Source: Ceratodon purpureus
Lineage: Eukaryota; Streptophyta; Bryopsida; Pseudoditrichales; Ditrichaceae
Assembly: GCA_014871385.1 (NCBI GenBank)
Contig: CM026426.1
Span: 22,705,474-22,769,473, forward strand
Direction: 5' to 3'
DNA length: 64,000 bases
This document shows, one piece after another, positions 35,589-45,739 of the stretch. The stretch's first letter is position 1, and each line of letters opens with the position of its first letter. Made by a program: the position numbers and the translations under genes. The notes under the pieces were generated by a model. The model was not told the origin of the DNA and did not search any database. It was given only the letters and a program-made list of their open reading frames with translations.

Positions 35589-38500
35589 ATGGGGAGCCAA
35601 GTACAAGTAGTGACTCCAGCGGAGACTGAGGTACTTTAATTTGTACCCTATTCCTTAGATGATTTAGCATTTCCGAAATTATTTATGTTTTTTATTGTTT
35701 AACTCTTTTTGACATTGGAATTTAATCTTTTTTTTTTCATAATCTAGGTATATTCCGATGCTCCAGAGCTTTCTGCCAATTCCCCCATATCAGTAATAAA
35801 TGTTTCCGACCTTTCGGATTCATTTGATCAGCATAACTGTACTTGTGATGTAGCAAACCCTGTAGGTTTTGGTAGTGTACCTTTAGCGGTCCATTCTCCA
35901 CAGTACATGCCTACATCTCCAGTGTACTTGCCTACGTCCCCTGTCTATGAGCCTACTTCCCCTCGCTACATGCCCACCTCTCCTACACAGGATTCACCAT
36001 CGATGTCTCCACCCTCTCCATCATCGCCTATCAGACTTAGGCGGCCAGCTCATGTTGTGTTTGCCCTTCCGGCAATTCTGCCATGCCCTGTCCAACAAAC
36101 GAGGCGTTTCTGGAGGAGGCGCCGTCATTGGAACTGTAGACAGTCTAAGGAGTATTATAGGCGATCATCACGTCGATAGAGTCTTCAGGCTTAACTGATA
36201 TTGTACTTGTTGTATTCGAATTATCATTATGAAGTGATTTCATATTTCTCTATTTTGCAAGACTTTCTAAGTTTTGATTCCAACATTAATCTGCACATCG
36301 TTTTGCAGGTTACTCAAACACAAGAAGTGTTGGTAAAACAATCTTGTCCTGAAGACTTGAAGACTGCTTTTGAGGGCGAATTGGAGCACCGTAAACAATA
36401 CAAGCTGGACTCCATTGGCGTCATCAACAAACTCAGGATTCAACCTGAAAGGAAGTCCCGCTTGATGGTGCCCCTGTGCAGGATGATATCAATGGCCAAG
36501 GTTAGACCAGTGGGCGAAATGGGGGTACAGCACTTGGAGCGGGAGTTTGTTAAGGGGTATAGAGATGGGGACCGCGTCATGTACATCTCCATATACAACA
36601 GTGAAGAGCAGACGAAGGATGTTATGGCGGAGACCATAGGTGGTTGGAGCCCTTTATGGAGGGCCGCGAATGATCGTTTTGATGATGACATCCGTGGAGA
36701 CGAGGAGTGGATGCAATTCACCAACAAGATGTTCTTTGTCTGGGAAGGTAACCACCGCCTCGCTGCCTGGCTCCGACATATAAACAAGCACCATGCGGAC
36801 GACCCAGCATGGCACATCTCAGTACATTGCATTATACTAGACCCCCGCGGCCATGTGGGCAAGTTGCTTCACGCCATGCACGACATTAACTGGTAAGTAT
36901 CTCCGTTGTTATCCTTCTTTGTGTACACTCAAACCTTTGAGCTACTGCATTTTATTCCTCTAATATTCAACTTTGTTTTTCAGGTCAACTGAGAATGACC
37001 ACGTCAAGAGTAATCTTCCAGCAAAGTTGTTTCGAATCCGCTCATTCGGGATGATGAAACTGGAGGATTTTAAAGACCTCCTCAGCCCTCAAGAATATGA
37101 TGCATGTCTGAAACACAAGCCACCTAATCCGTCGTGGTTTCCCTTGACAACCAAGATTTTTATAGCATTTCTATACCGTGTAAGTTTTGCCGCCATCCAT
37201 TCTTCGCTTCTGCAACTTGGATAAATTTCAATATCCTGATAAATACTTTTGTTTCAACAGCGGGAAATCGCACAAGCCTCCGACGACGCAGCGAGGGCCT
37301 ACTATGAGAAGACACCAGAGGAGGATCAAACAGCAAATGGAGTTTGGGAAGTCATGAATGAGGCATCTGAGAAAATGGTCGAATCCATCAAGAAGAAGGA
37401 CTTTACCAAGTACTTGGCCATTGCGAATCCCAAGAACGGTGACGACTTCCTTAATGAGGTGACACACTCACTAATGCCATTTACAATACTTCGTATGTCA
37501 ACGTGATTTTCTTAATTCGTAGCGTCTAAAACAATCACTCTTCATGCAGATCAATCGACATTACAGTGACTTCTCGAAACCGGAGATGACCCTTGAGAAG
37601 CTACAGAAAATTGTCCCAGCAGCAGTTGAGCCCAAATACAAGGCTCGCTGGTTGAGGTGGTGGAACTCATCCCCAAATTCCAGACTATCTTACAGATTCC
37701 TTCCGCTCGAATTCAAGGAAACCGACCTCGACCCTTGGTTGAACAAGGCTTCATTTTGGGCTGGGATATATTCTCTACATTTAGTATTCAAACTACATTA
37801 TAGTTTTAATTTTTCTTAACTTCTACCTCGTCGCTAATATATTTTCGTCTATATTATAGTTGGAGGAAGCTGTCATCAATGAAGTCGAGGACATATGCAA
37901 AGCGGAGAACCTCATCATCAATTGGAAGGATTTTCCTGATGTCCAAGAACCGGGGGCTTATGTAGAGAGTTCACGTATTCTTTTATGGGACAAGGCCTTC
38001 CCGACGTTCCTTGGAAAGCAGGCTAAGAAGGTTTATGACAAGAAGTCTAACTTCGCTAAATTCCCTGGAACCGCTGAGGTTGTCAAGCGGGTTACTTATC
38101 GGTACGTATGTTATCTTCATGTCATTCGTTTTCCGCAATAATGGGCTGTTTTTATTTTAGTGATGCTAACCTTCTTTAAAATTGTTTGTTTAGGTACTTT
38201 AAGAGAGAGCTTGTTCCAAAAGGCGTCCTCACCGTCCAGCAGCTCCCCAGCTACTTCCTTGCTTGGACGTCGAGAACCTCGGACCAGTGTATCTATTCTC
38301 CACAACAGTTGAAAAGGTACAAAGCTCCCCACTTGCTTGAGGGATGCTGGTACCTTGATTGTTTTCGCGGTTTCACTATTGACTCTGAGGTGGACATCAA
38401 GACTTTACATGATGCCGGTGAGGTAGTGGCCGAAGAAGCGGTGGAAGCTACTGAAGATGGCGGAGGCCCTGAAGACCAATCATCGGCTCCTCCACCGAAG

Positions 38501-40269
38501 AAAGGGAGAGTTTGGCGACTGAAATCTTTGCGATCACATTCACAAGCTTCACAGCAAACTGGTGCGGCGTCTTCTGCTCCAGAGCAAACGGCACCAGAGC
38601 CCTCTCCAGGTAATGTGGTTACGAAGCCCTCTTCAACCTCTTCACCGGGTCCTTCCTCGATCAGTGCTTCGGAGATCACCAGAGGTCTCCTTCAGCAGAG
38701 GAAGGCCAAACTATATCCTCAAACAACTTCTTCCGCTGGAGCTTCATGCTCAACACAAGTTTCCGTCTTCAACTCATCTGTGGAAACCTTGTTACGGCGA
38801 AATAAGAGACAGGAGAGAAAAGATGGCGACCCGGATTGGATCAAGACTCAAGACTTCATTCGCAAGGTATGTTCCAATATTTTGACATTTAATGGATTCT
38901 GCCACCTCTACTCGCTATGTAGTTACTAACTCTCGTTTCTTGTTTCCTCAAGTTTGGAGCAGGCCGCAAAAACGAAGTTCCGGACCAGTGCAAACAAGAG
39001 GACCATCTAGGAGTCGACTTGATCATTGCCGACATCCCTGAGAATCTTCCCGTCCCTTCCGTTTCCGTTCCCCCCACGAGTATTCCGCCTTGGAACTCTC
39101 GCGGGAAGGAATATTTGTACGACATCTTCCATTTTGCAGATAAATACCTGCAGAAAAATGGTGCCATCTGCCTCATCTACAACACTGATCAGAAGCTGGC
39201 TAAGGATATCGAGGAAGAAGCTGCTGGTGGTCACTACGTGCTTTTCAAGGACTGGTGGGGTGTCAATGTACTCGGCCTGACTTCTCCAACGAACCCCGAG
39301 AATTTGGTAATTTCCCTAAACATACCCTTATCTTTACTTATTGATAACCCTTCCGCTTAATTTTACTCACTAGTTTTCCTTGACTGCAGACTATGCGGTT
39401 CTGGATTCGCGTCTACGTTCGTAGTGGCAGTACTTTCTCCTTCCAGACGAAGAAGGAAGATCTGATACATGGGCTCCTCAACATTACCGAGAGTGATGCC
39501 ATTTTCAACTTCACCGATGTGGATTCGCAGCTCATGAATGGGGAGGTGCCGTGGAGAGGCGCAAGGGAGAAATCCATTGACATGATGCAGGGCATACTTG
39601 AGGAGCTGTCAAAGCCCGGCGACATAGTTGTTGATTGGAATGCTGGGACAGGTAACTATTCATGCATATCTTTGGTGAATTATTCCTCTCGTTTTTACCA
39701 CAGTTTCTCATTTGTTTGTATCTCTCCGAGTTTCAGGAGCCTCCATCAAGGCTGCCCAGGCTACTGGTCGCCACATTCTCGCTTTTTAGGAGGACAAAGC
39801 CATATTCAACGCCCTTCTCAAAACATCCGCCATGGGCCCTCCTAAACATCCTAGGCCGGCAGTAGCAGACGAAGCCCCTCCAAAGAGACCGAGACCTGAT
39901 AAGTGGTGTAAGCCTTCTATTCTTTGTTCAAATTCTCCAAGCATTACTTCTCTTTGCAGCTCTACGTACTCGATCTAACCACAATCGGTTCTCTATTGCA
40001 GAGTAATTTCAGCAACACCGCCACGTGGGCCAACATCAGTGTCCACTCCATCGTGGCGTCTTCATTCCAGCCCGATTCAGCCTTTCATCCTTCCGGACTA
40101 CGCAGAGGACTTAGCACAGGCGTTTCAATCTGGAGCCCTTACATATGTTCCTAGTCGGCCAACTACTTTTGATCCCAGGGCCCTTCTAATCGTCGATGAC
40201 GAGGCGGTAGAAGGAGATTCGGAGTCATCTAGTTCTGAGAGTGAAAGTAGCGACTGTAGCATGTTGTGA
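35589..40269 (+). CDS. ParB-like domain plus beta-class DNA methyltransferase-like protein, one in-frame TAG
   Basis: Ten exons join in consistent phase: 36309-36892, 36984-37179, 37261-37458, 37550-37783, 37860-38101, 38194-38866, 38953-39306, 39390-39651, 39737-39907 and 40013-40269 (1057 codons with the stop). Upstream exons 35589-35630 and 35748 onward probably supply the N-terminus with CTD-like heptads, but their link to exon 36309 needs a weak donor (about 36054-36057) or a frameshift. The ParB-like part has [16 protein letters not shown] and the signature EGNHRLAAW (near 36745). After a Pro/Ser/Glu linker comes a methyltransferase-like domain in beta-class order: DLIIADIPE where DPPY is expected (39013-39039), then [14 protein letters not shown] with [12 protein letters not shown] as the SAM-binding motif I (39616-39786). 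TAG at 39787-39789 cuts the frame; coding continues in frame to a Ser/Glu-rich end. It could be a host gene, a domesticated gene or an element cargo gene. The altered catalytic motif questions activity. Confidence 0.7.
35904..35987 (+). repeat. Four RNA polymerase II CTD-like heptads
   Basis: Within the upstream exon that begins at 35748, four consecutive 21-bp units encode [21 protein letters not shown] and YMPTSPT. The pattern Y-x-P-T-S-P-x equals the RNA polymerase II largest-subunit tail consensus (YSPTSPS) at five of seven positions in each repeat. A Ser/Pro-rich stretch follows. The nucleotide copies differ at third positions, so this is not a recent slippage product only. Confidence 0.8.
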
Positions 40270-40783
40270 GTTTGAAGTAGGCTTCGGTCTATTGTTCATT
40301 TCATTTGATTTGATTTGATTTAATTGGAGTTCATTGGGTAATCCTTCGTCTACTCTACTATCCTAAACCTAAACTTGTTATGAATCTCATTTCCAATTTG
40401 TCTCCGTGATTGTAAAGGATGAAATGTCACAACTGTAATGCTCAAAATATAATATGAAGAATGAAATGTTACAAAAGAAATGCTCAAAAATAATATTGTG
40501 CTGTTATTTATATTTTACTCATTCAAAATCCCACATTTGCATAGCCATGTTACCTATTCTTGACTTGGTGTACATCTTGGTTTCTGCTACTCCATTATTG
40601 TACACGAACTCTGAAATATTCCACGAACTTTTAAGACCATTTGTTTTAGTTGGTTTCGAGTTCTCTTATTTCTAGAATCATCTATATTATCTAAAACCAT
40701 CATGCTAGAATACTCGTATCTAGATCCAATAAAAGACCAAATCTTAAGGATTGTATTCGAACACCCCGCTAGACTTCACAGTA
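40270..40783. other. 3' flank, AT-rich
   Basis: Downstream of the ParB/methyltransferase gene. It contains a short run of TTGATTTGATTTGATT (about 40300) and AT-rich sequence, probably a 3' untranslated region and spacer. No gene is seen. Confidence 0.4.
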
Positions 40784-41155
40784 CTAATCCTTTGGAGGAT
40801 ATACAGTCCAACTCTTGTCCATATCAAACCAGCAAGTTTCGCCATCCGATATGATCACTTCGGGCAGCTGAACAACTGGATTCTCATCGACGTTCGAAAG
40901 CAAGGGATACGAGATTAGGAACAACTCCATAATACGGAGAAGCTCATTGGTACAAAGCACTGTCCAACGCCATTCACCTTCACCAACATGGAGGCTTCCG
41001 ATGTGCCTAAACGGTGGCAGGTCCATGCCTCGTTCCCTAGCGCGCTCCACCTCCAGCAGCCACGGCCGCAGCTCCTCATAACTCGCCGGTGCCTTTGGGG
41101 GCAAACCTACAGCCGCTCTCGTCCTCCTGGATCTCGCATTACACACCTTCGGCAT
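40784..41155 (-). CDS. Hypothetical 123-residue protein
   Basis: The minus-strand frame is open from 41383, but the most natural start is the ATG at 41155, giving MPKVCNARSRRTRAAVGLPP at the N-terminus. It continues with a helical PASYEELRPWLLEVERARER and a hydrophobic helix, NELLRIMELFLISYPLLS, and ends in KSWTVYPPKD. The composition is protein-like with no repeats. It is convergent with the ParB/methyltransferase gene (stop codons about 510 bp apart). I do not recognise the family. It could be a small element gene or a fragment. Confidence 0.35.
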   Translation of the reverse strand: MPKVCNARSRRTRAAVGLPPKAPASYEELRPWLLEVERARERGMDLPPFRHIGSLHVGEGEWRWTVLCTNELLRIMELFLISYPLLSNVDENPVVQLPEVIISDGETCWFDMDKSWTVYPPKD

Positions 41156-41858
41156 CGCGCAACACACTAAATTGTTGTAGTCTTCAAACGTTACACTCAA
41201 GCTTGCAGATTGACATCCCCGAACTCCTACGCTACCTTCGCATACAGCACAGCATGCCAAGGACTGTGTCACTATCCAAATACGCCACCTAGAGACAAGC
41301 TCAAGAAACCAAGAGTGACCTCCTTCTCTGGAACCCAGCTTACCAAGTGTTGTTTCATGATGAAAATCTCCTACTTCTATCACTCAAATGAAGATGCTTT
41401 GCTGCCTAGGAAGAGAGAGTAATCTTCGATGAAGACAAGGACTCTATCAAGGTATATCTTGGTTTCAGCAGTTAAGATATTATACACGGATTTTGAAATA
41501 TTCCAGGAAGTTTTCAAACCTTGCCTCCTTTACGTTCTTTCAAATTTGTTTTTTCCCTTGTGCATTTACATAATCCTATGAAAGAATTATTTGTTTGATC
41601 TAAAACTCAACTCCTGATCATTGTATCTTGCCTAAACCCATGCAAATCTAAAGGAATGTATGCATGACGTCATCATGACATCAGCCCTAATTTGTATCTT
41701 TGAGAACAAACGTAATAAATTCTTACCAGAGATAATCCTAAATTCCACGGTAATATACTCTTTTTCTAAAAAAAGTGTCATAATTAAGCCTTAATTTAGT
41801 AATTTTCCACGGTTATAGGGTCTACTTTGCTTTTGAAAATTTTCCTAATTGTCAATTC
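41156..41858. other. Spacer
   Basis: AT-rich sequence without a supportable gene. The possible upstream extension of the minus-strand frame (to 41383) looks less protein-like than the part after the ATG at 41155. Confidence 0.4.
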
Positions 41859-41920
41859 TGTGCTCTCCATTCTGCGCTCACCGCTCTCCGCTCTACGCTC
41901 TCCGCTCACGTACGAACTTT
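41859..41920. repeat. GAGCGGAGAGCG minisatellite, copy B (inverted to copy A)
   Basis: CTGTGCTCTCC, then TGCGCTCACCGCTCTCCGCTC and CTCTCCGCTCACGTACGAAC. It is the reverse complement of the array at 16297-16372 with a few changes. The RING gene starts about 170 bp downstream, so this repeat may be the promoter-proximal end of that element. Confidence 0.75.
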
Positions 41921-42085
41921 CCCCGAGATGGGGGTCCATTTTTATTGTGGAGGGGGCGAGTTTTTGAATTTTCTGTATTCGTTATTTTGTAAACCGCCAT
42001 TTATCAACTCCTTGTTTTCTTTAAAACAAAACCATAACGTTTTTGTTTAAAACAAGGTTACTTTGGTGGATCCGCAAATTGATGA

Positions 42086-43795
42086 GATTGGAGAACCCGG
42101 AAGAAGAATAGGCCGAAGGGAGCATGCCACAACTTTCCGTGGGATATCCTAGACAACAAAAACATCTTAGCGGAAGAAGGCTGGGAATCTATGGGGGACA
42201 TTTACTGGACACAGAAGGAGTGCAAGACATATGTGAAGATGTACCACATTGATAAGTTATGGCCCCGAGAACAACACGATTTGAACACACGGAGTTTTAG
42301 CTGCAAGCCCTGGTCATGCATGGATGACCATTTCTTGCATCGAGCATATCAGGTCTGGACTACTATGTTTGGGCAACATAAGCCTAGCAATGGCCATTTC
42401 AATTATACAATTTTGAGTATGGTATATGCCGAGCTAATATTGAAGCGGTCGATTAGTTGGTGTATGTACCCCACTACAAAAGACAAGCCGCTGCAAATTG
42501 GATGGATGGTAAGAGACATTCCGGATTTATATCTGATCGATCCTTTGTAAGCGAAGAAGGTCGTAGCAGACTTCCGAAAGGGGCATTGGCCACCTCTGAA
42601 GAGTTTCTCGAAGAATGAAGTAAAGAATTTACAGAATGAAACTCCACACCGTCCAGAGGAAAGGAAGCCCGTTGCCATTGCCAATGTGATCGCAACGATG
42701 TTCCCTACTGCCACAGAAACCAATGTCCCTGTTATTCCTAGAGCAGACTTGGGAATCACGGTCAAATCTTCCAATGATACAAAGGGCAAGGCAGCCGTGG
42801 ATGAGGTGGAAGTTGAGGTGGACAATGACTGTTCAACACATCTTACGGCTGCGGAAGCTGGATGCTCCAACCCTTGTCTAGTGGACGATGGTCTGAGTTC
42901 CTTGGCAATAGTACAAGTGCCTACCAAAGAGGATAGCACAAAGGATGCAATTCATTCCATTTCCGACATTATGGAGATGGTGAAGTCGATGCCGAACAAT
43001 AAAGCATTGAAGGAGTTACTAGATTTTAGCATCAAATGGACGGAGGTGTGCTCTGATGAACGGCGTGGGGGCTTAGAGAATACCATAGAGGGAGGCGATG
43101 TAGGAAAAACCACGGAGGAAGTGCAACAAATTCATAATGTGTTGAAGATTGCACACACCCTGAAAGAAGGGGCTTCCGTATTAGGCGCTATGGCACCAAA
43201 ACTCATAAACATGGCTCATGCATTTGGAAGTATCACTCCGGGCATGATACATGGTGCCCTTGGCTTTCAGACTTTGGTATCTTCCATTGAGCCTCTTTTG
43301 GAAGACCGTGTGCAATTAGACGAAGAGAACGTGGCGCTGAGTAAGGAATTAATGGAGACAACGCAGATAATCGAGAAACTGACAGAAAGGTTGGACAATG
43401 TGAAGAAGAGTTGGAGTGTACAATTGGATGAGTGCGAGAAGTACCACCCGAAAGAGAAGGAGAAAAGAAAAATAGAAGAAGTGAGGCCTAGGCTGAAGAA
43501 GGAAGCGGTGAAGGTGGAAGAAAAGGATTGTGTCATTGAAGTACTGAGCGATGATGAGGATTCCGATGACCTCGGCCTCTCTAAATTCTCAAATAAAAGT
43601 GGAGATGGGGTCATACAAGGGATGGCGGCCTCTCTAAATTCTCAAATAAAAGTGGAGATGGGGTCATACAAGGGATGGCGTCTCAGAAGTCTAAAAGGAC
43701 ATCTGGTCGAGTTCCATTGGACATTGGCTCTAGCTAAGCAACACCAAGACACGAGGATAGATGAAAGGGGCCAATGGATGTTTTACAAGAAGTAG
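42086..43795 (+). pseudogene. Broken N-terminal half of a coiled-coil/RING protein
   Basis: The frame is open from 42086, without a clear ATG before 42191. Its start shares the YVKM domain with the orphan at 11.4-11.8 kb (GWESMGDIYW, CKTYVKMYHIDKLWP). A TAA at 42548-42550 interrupts it, but the same frame continues without further stops through a linker and a helical region (VLKIAHTLKEGASVLGAMAP, RVQLDEENVALSKELMETTQ) to a basic segment and the acidic motif DCVIEVLSDDED, a good SUMO-interacting-motif candidate. A 53-bp tandem duplication at 43574-43679 then shifts the frame, so this ORF ends at 43795, overlapping the RING ORF by 22 bases. Removing one copy in thought brings this frame into that of the RING ORF, with TAA (43735) and TGA (43762) between. 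I infer one ancestral protein of about 1000 residues, now split. Confidence 0.6.
43574..43679. repeat. Perfect 53-bp tandem duplication
   Basis: Two identical 53-bp copies (43574-43626 and 43627-43679), starting GGCCTCTCTAAATTCTC and ending CATACAAGGGATGGC. As 53 is not a multiple of three, the second copy changes the reading frame of the ORF it lies in. No base difference between the copies shows a recent event. Confidence 0.97.
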
Positions 43796-45183
43796 ACATT
43801 CTTTTACGAGATTTGGAGGCGGCTAGAAGGGAAAGAGACGAGGCCCGTACAGAACTGGAGAAGCTGAAGACCACTATACAGATGGTAGACGATACACCAT
43901 GTTCCACAACGGCATTATCGTGGCTTGGTTGGGTCTACAAACTGCGAGATAAGGAGACAATAGTCTCTAAAGTACAACAGGATATGAAGAAATGTACAAT
44001 TACTTCCATGGATGTCGAAGAAGCTATCCAATCATCTTTACAGAAGTATAACGAGGCAGCAGCCAAAGGCGGCGAGGATGCGACAAAAATCACGATATGG
44101 CGCGATGTAGGAGAAATGATGGAGCGCACATTACATAGTTCAAAAAATAAAGAAGGGGTCATTGACTGGGCGCTAGAGGTCGAGGAGGGGTGGATGCCGT
44201 ACGATGTACTATCATCTCATTTGGATGAATCGAAACGAGTGGTTATCCATACTCGCAAACCGTCGGAGGAGTATTCAAAGGAGACGTGTCTCATTTGTCA
44301 ACAATATTTTGGGCCGGAAGGGGCCTTTGAGATGGGAAATTGTAATCACAAGTTCCACATAACCTGCATCGCGAAGGCTGCTTTAATCAACAAACAGTGT
44401 GTTATGTGCCGCTCCCCAATTAGTTCACGTTTTTACGAGATGCTGGGACTACAACACATAATGCCGCCTGGGCATGAGTTTGATCGGTGGAATTTACCAC
44501 TAGACCAACTACCTAAGAAAGAGGTGAATTATTATTATTGGGGCAAATCACTTGCTTGGAACCCGGAGACAATGACTCACCAACTATCTACGGCGGGCAA
44601 TGCCGAATTGGACGATCTTTCATGGATGACACACGACTATGAGGTGGAGATGAGGGCACGTGAAATTCCGGATGCCAAGGAGCGAGAATTGTTTTGTAGG
44701 AACTTCGGTGGACATTGGAGTGTACATGGCAATCGCTTCTTCCGGTTTCCAAAACCGGAAGTTGTGGTAGATGCCGACGGTAAAAGAAGAGAAGTAGAAC
44801 GAGACTATGGGCTACTTGATGAGTACAAGATGTACGACAGGACCTCGGTCGGGAGGGCACTTGTATTGAGCAAACTAGAAGAAGCCATTCGCCATCGTCG
44901 CACTTTTACAAAGGAATCCTTCAAATATTCGGACCTAGACTACTGGGTGATCATTAAGAAGTCTGACGATGCTCTTCAGAAATTAGTTTGCGACTGGAGA
45001 AGGGCACTTTGTACGGAGGGTAATTCCTCTCGTTGGTCACGCGCTAGTATTGAGAAGACTGTGCAAGAAACAGTAGCCAAGATTGAGAAGGCAAAGGAGT
45101 TGTGGGACGGGAAGAATTCCAAGAAGCGCAATCGGGACGGCCCTTATGAAGATGACCCTGAATGGGGAGAAGATAATCGTTGA
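43774..45183 (+). CDS. Coiled-coil RING-H2 protein (possible E3 ubiquitin ligase)
   Basis: An uninterrupted 469-codon frame from ATG 43774 to TGA. Residues 1-35 are a strong coiled coil (LLRDLEAARRERDEARTELE). A RING-H2 finger follows: Cys172, Cys175, Cys190, His192, His195, Cys198, Cys209, Cys212, the full C3H2C3 set with usual spacing. The C-terminal 250 residues are globular, with Trp/Tyr-rich pieces (NYYYWGKSLAWNPETM, LDYWVIIKKSDDALQKL), and end in a basic/acidic tail (KKRNRDGPYEDDPEWGED). RING-H2 domains normally recruit E2 enzymes for ubiquitin transfer. The substrate here is unknown. It is probably the C-terminal part of a longer protein whose front half is the adjacent broken ORF. Its own frame is intact and could still be expressed. 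A decayed relative lies at 47.3-49.1 kb on the other strand. Confidence 0.7.
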   Translation: MDVLQEVDILLRDLEAARRERDEARTELEKLKTTIQMVDDTPCSTTALSWLGWVYKLRDKETIVSKVQQDMKKCTITSMDVEEAIQSSLQKYNEAAAKGGEDATKITIWRDVGEMMERTLHSSKNKEGVIDWALEVEEGWMPYDVLSSHLDESKRVVIHTRKPSEEYSKETCLICQQYFGPEGAFEMGNCNHKFHITCIAKAALINKQCVMCRSPISSRFYEMLGLQHIMPPGHEFDRWNLPLDQLPKKEVNYYYWGKSLAWNPETMTHQLSTAGNAELDDLSWMTHDYEVEMRAREIPDAKERELFCRNFGGHWSVHGNRFFRFPKPEVVVDADGKRREVERDYGLLDEYKMYDRTSVGRALVLSKLEEAIRHRRTFTKESFKYSDLDYWVIIKKSDDALQKLVCDWRRALCTEGNSSRWSRASIEKTVQETVAKIEKAKELWDGKNSKKRNRDGPYEDDPEWGEDNR

Positions 45184-45739
45184 GAAGTGGTAGCAGTGCA
45201 GGAAGAATATCGATCGGGGGGTACAATAACACGACCAAACCAGCGACGCGTTACTCGGAGGTCAAATGCAAACAGTGAACGTTGAGTAGGGTATATACGT
45301 TAGACATCGTACCCGCATTACTGCTGTTAATGTGATAATACATTGGGTGATAGTCGTATTTGGAGCAGTATATATATTGGTTGCGTAGCCAGATGTATGG
45401 ACTTTACTCTACCTCTATATGTACTTGCAAAAATTCCTCTGGTTTTAATACAATTTCATTTATGTTTACTTGGAGTTGCATGTGTGTTGAAAGAATTGTT
45501 AGTACTTAGATGCATCGAACTTCATATGTAGTTTTTGTACATTCATTACGAGAAAACAATTGCGTGAAGTACAATCAAAGTAAAAATAAGTACACAACGT
45601 GGAGGACAATATTGAAGAGGCAAGCACCACCGCTTAAATGTATATAATATGATCATGGTTTCTAGAAATGGACATTCATAAAAGAGTGGCATTCTAGGGT
45701 GGTGCACTGGAAATGCTGCCTTCTAACTATCGTGCGCAA
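45184..45739. other. Spacer between convergent ORFs
   Basis: About 550 bp between the stop codons of the RING ORF (plus) and the hAT ORF (minus). It is AT-rich, with no repeat or ORF that I can support. Confidence 0.4.

Noticed and set aside
35904-35987. A real RNA polymerase II largest-subunit gene
   Set aside because: Only four heptads are present and no polymerase domain is found upstream or downstream.
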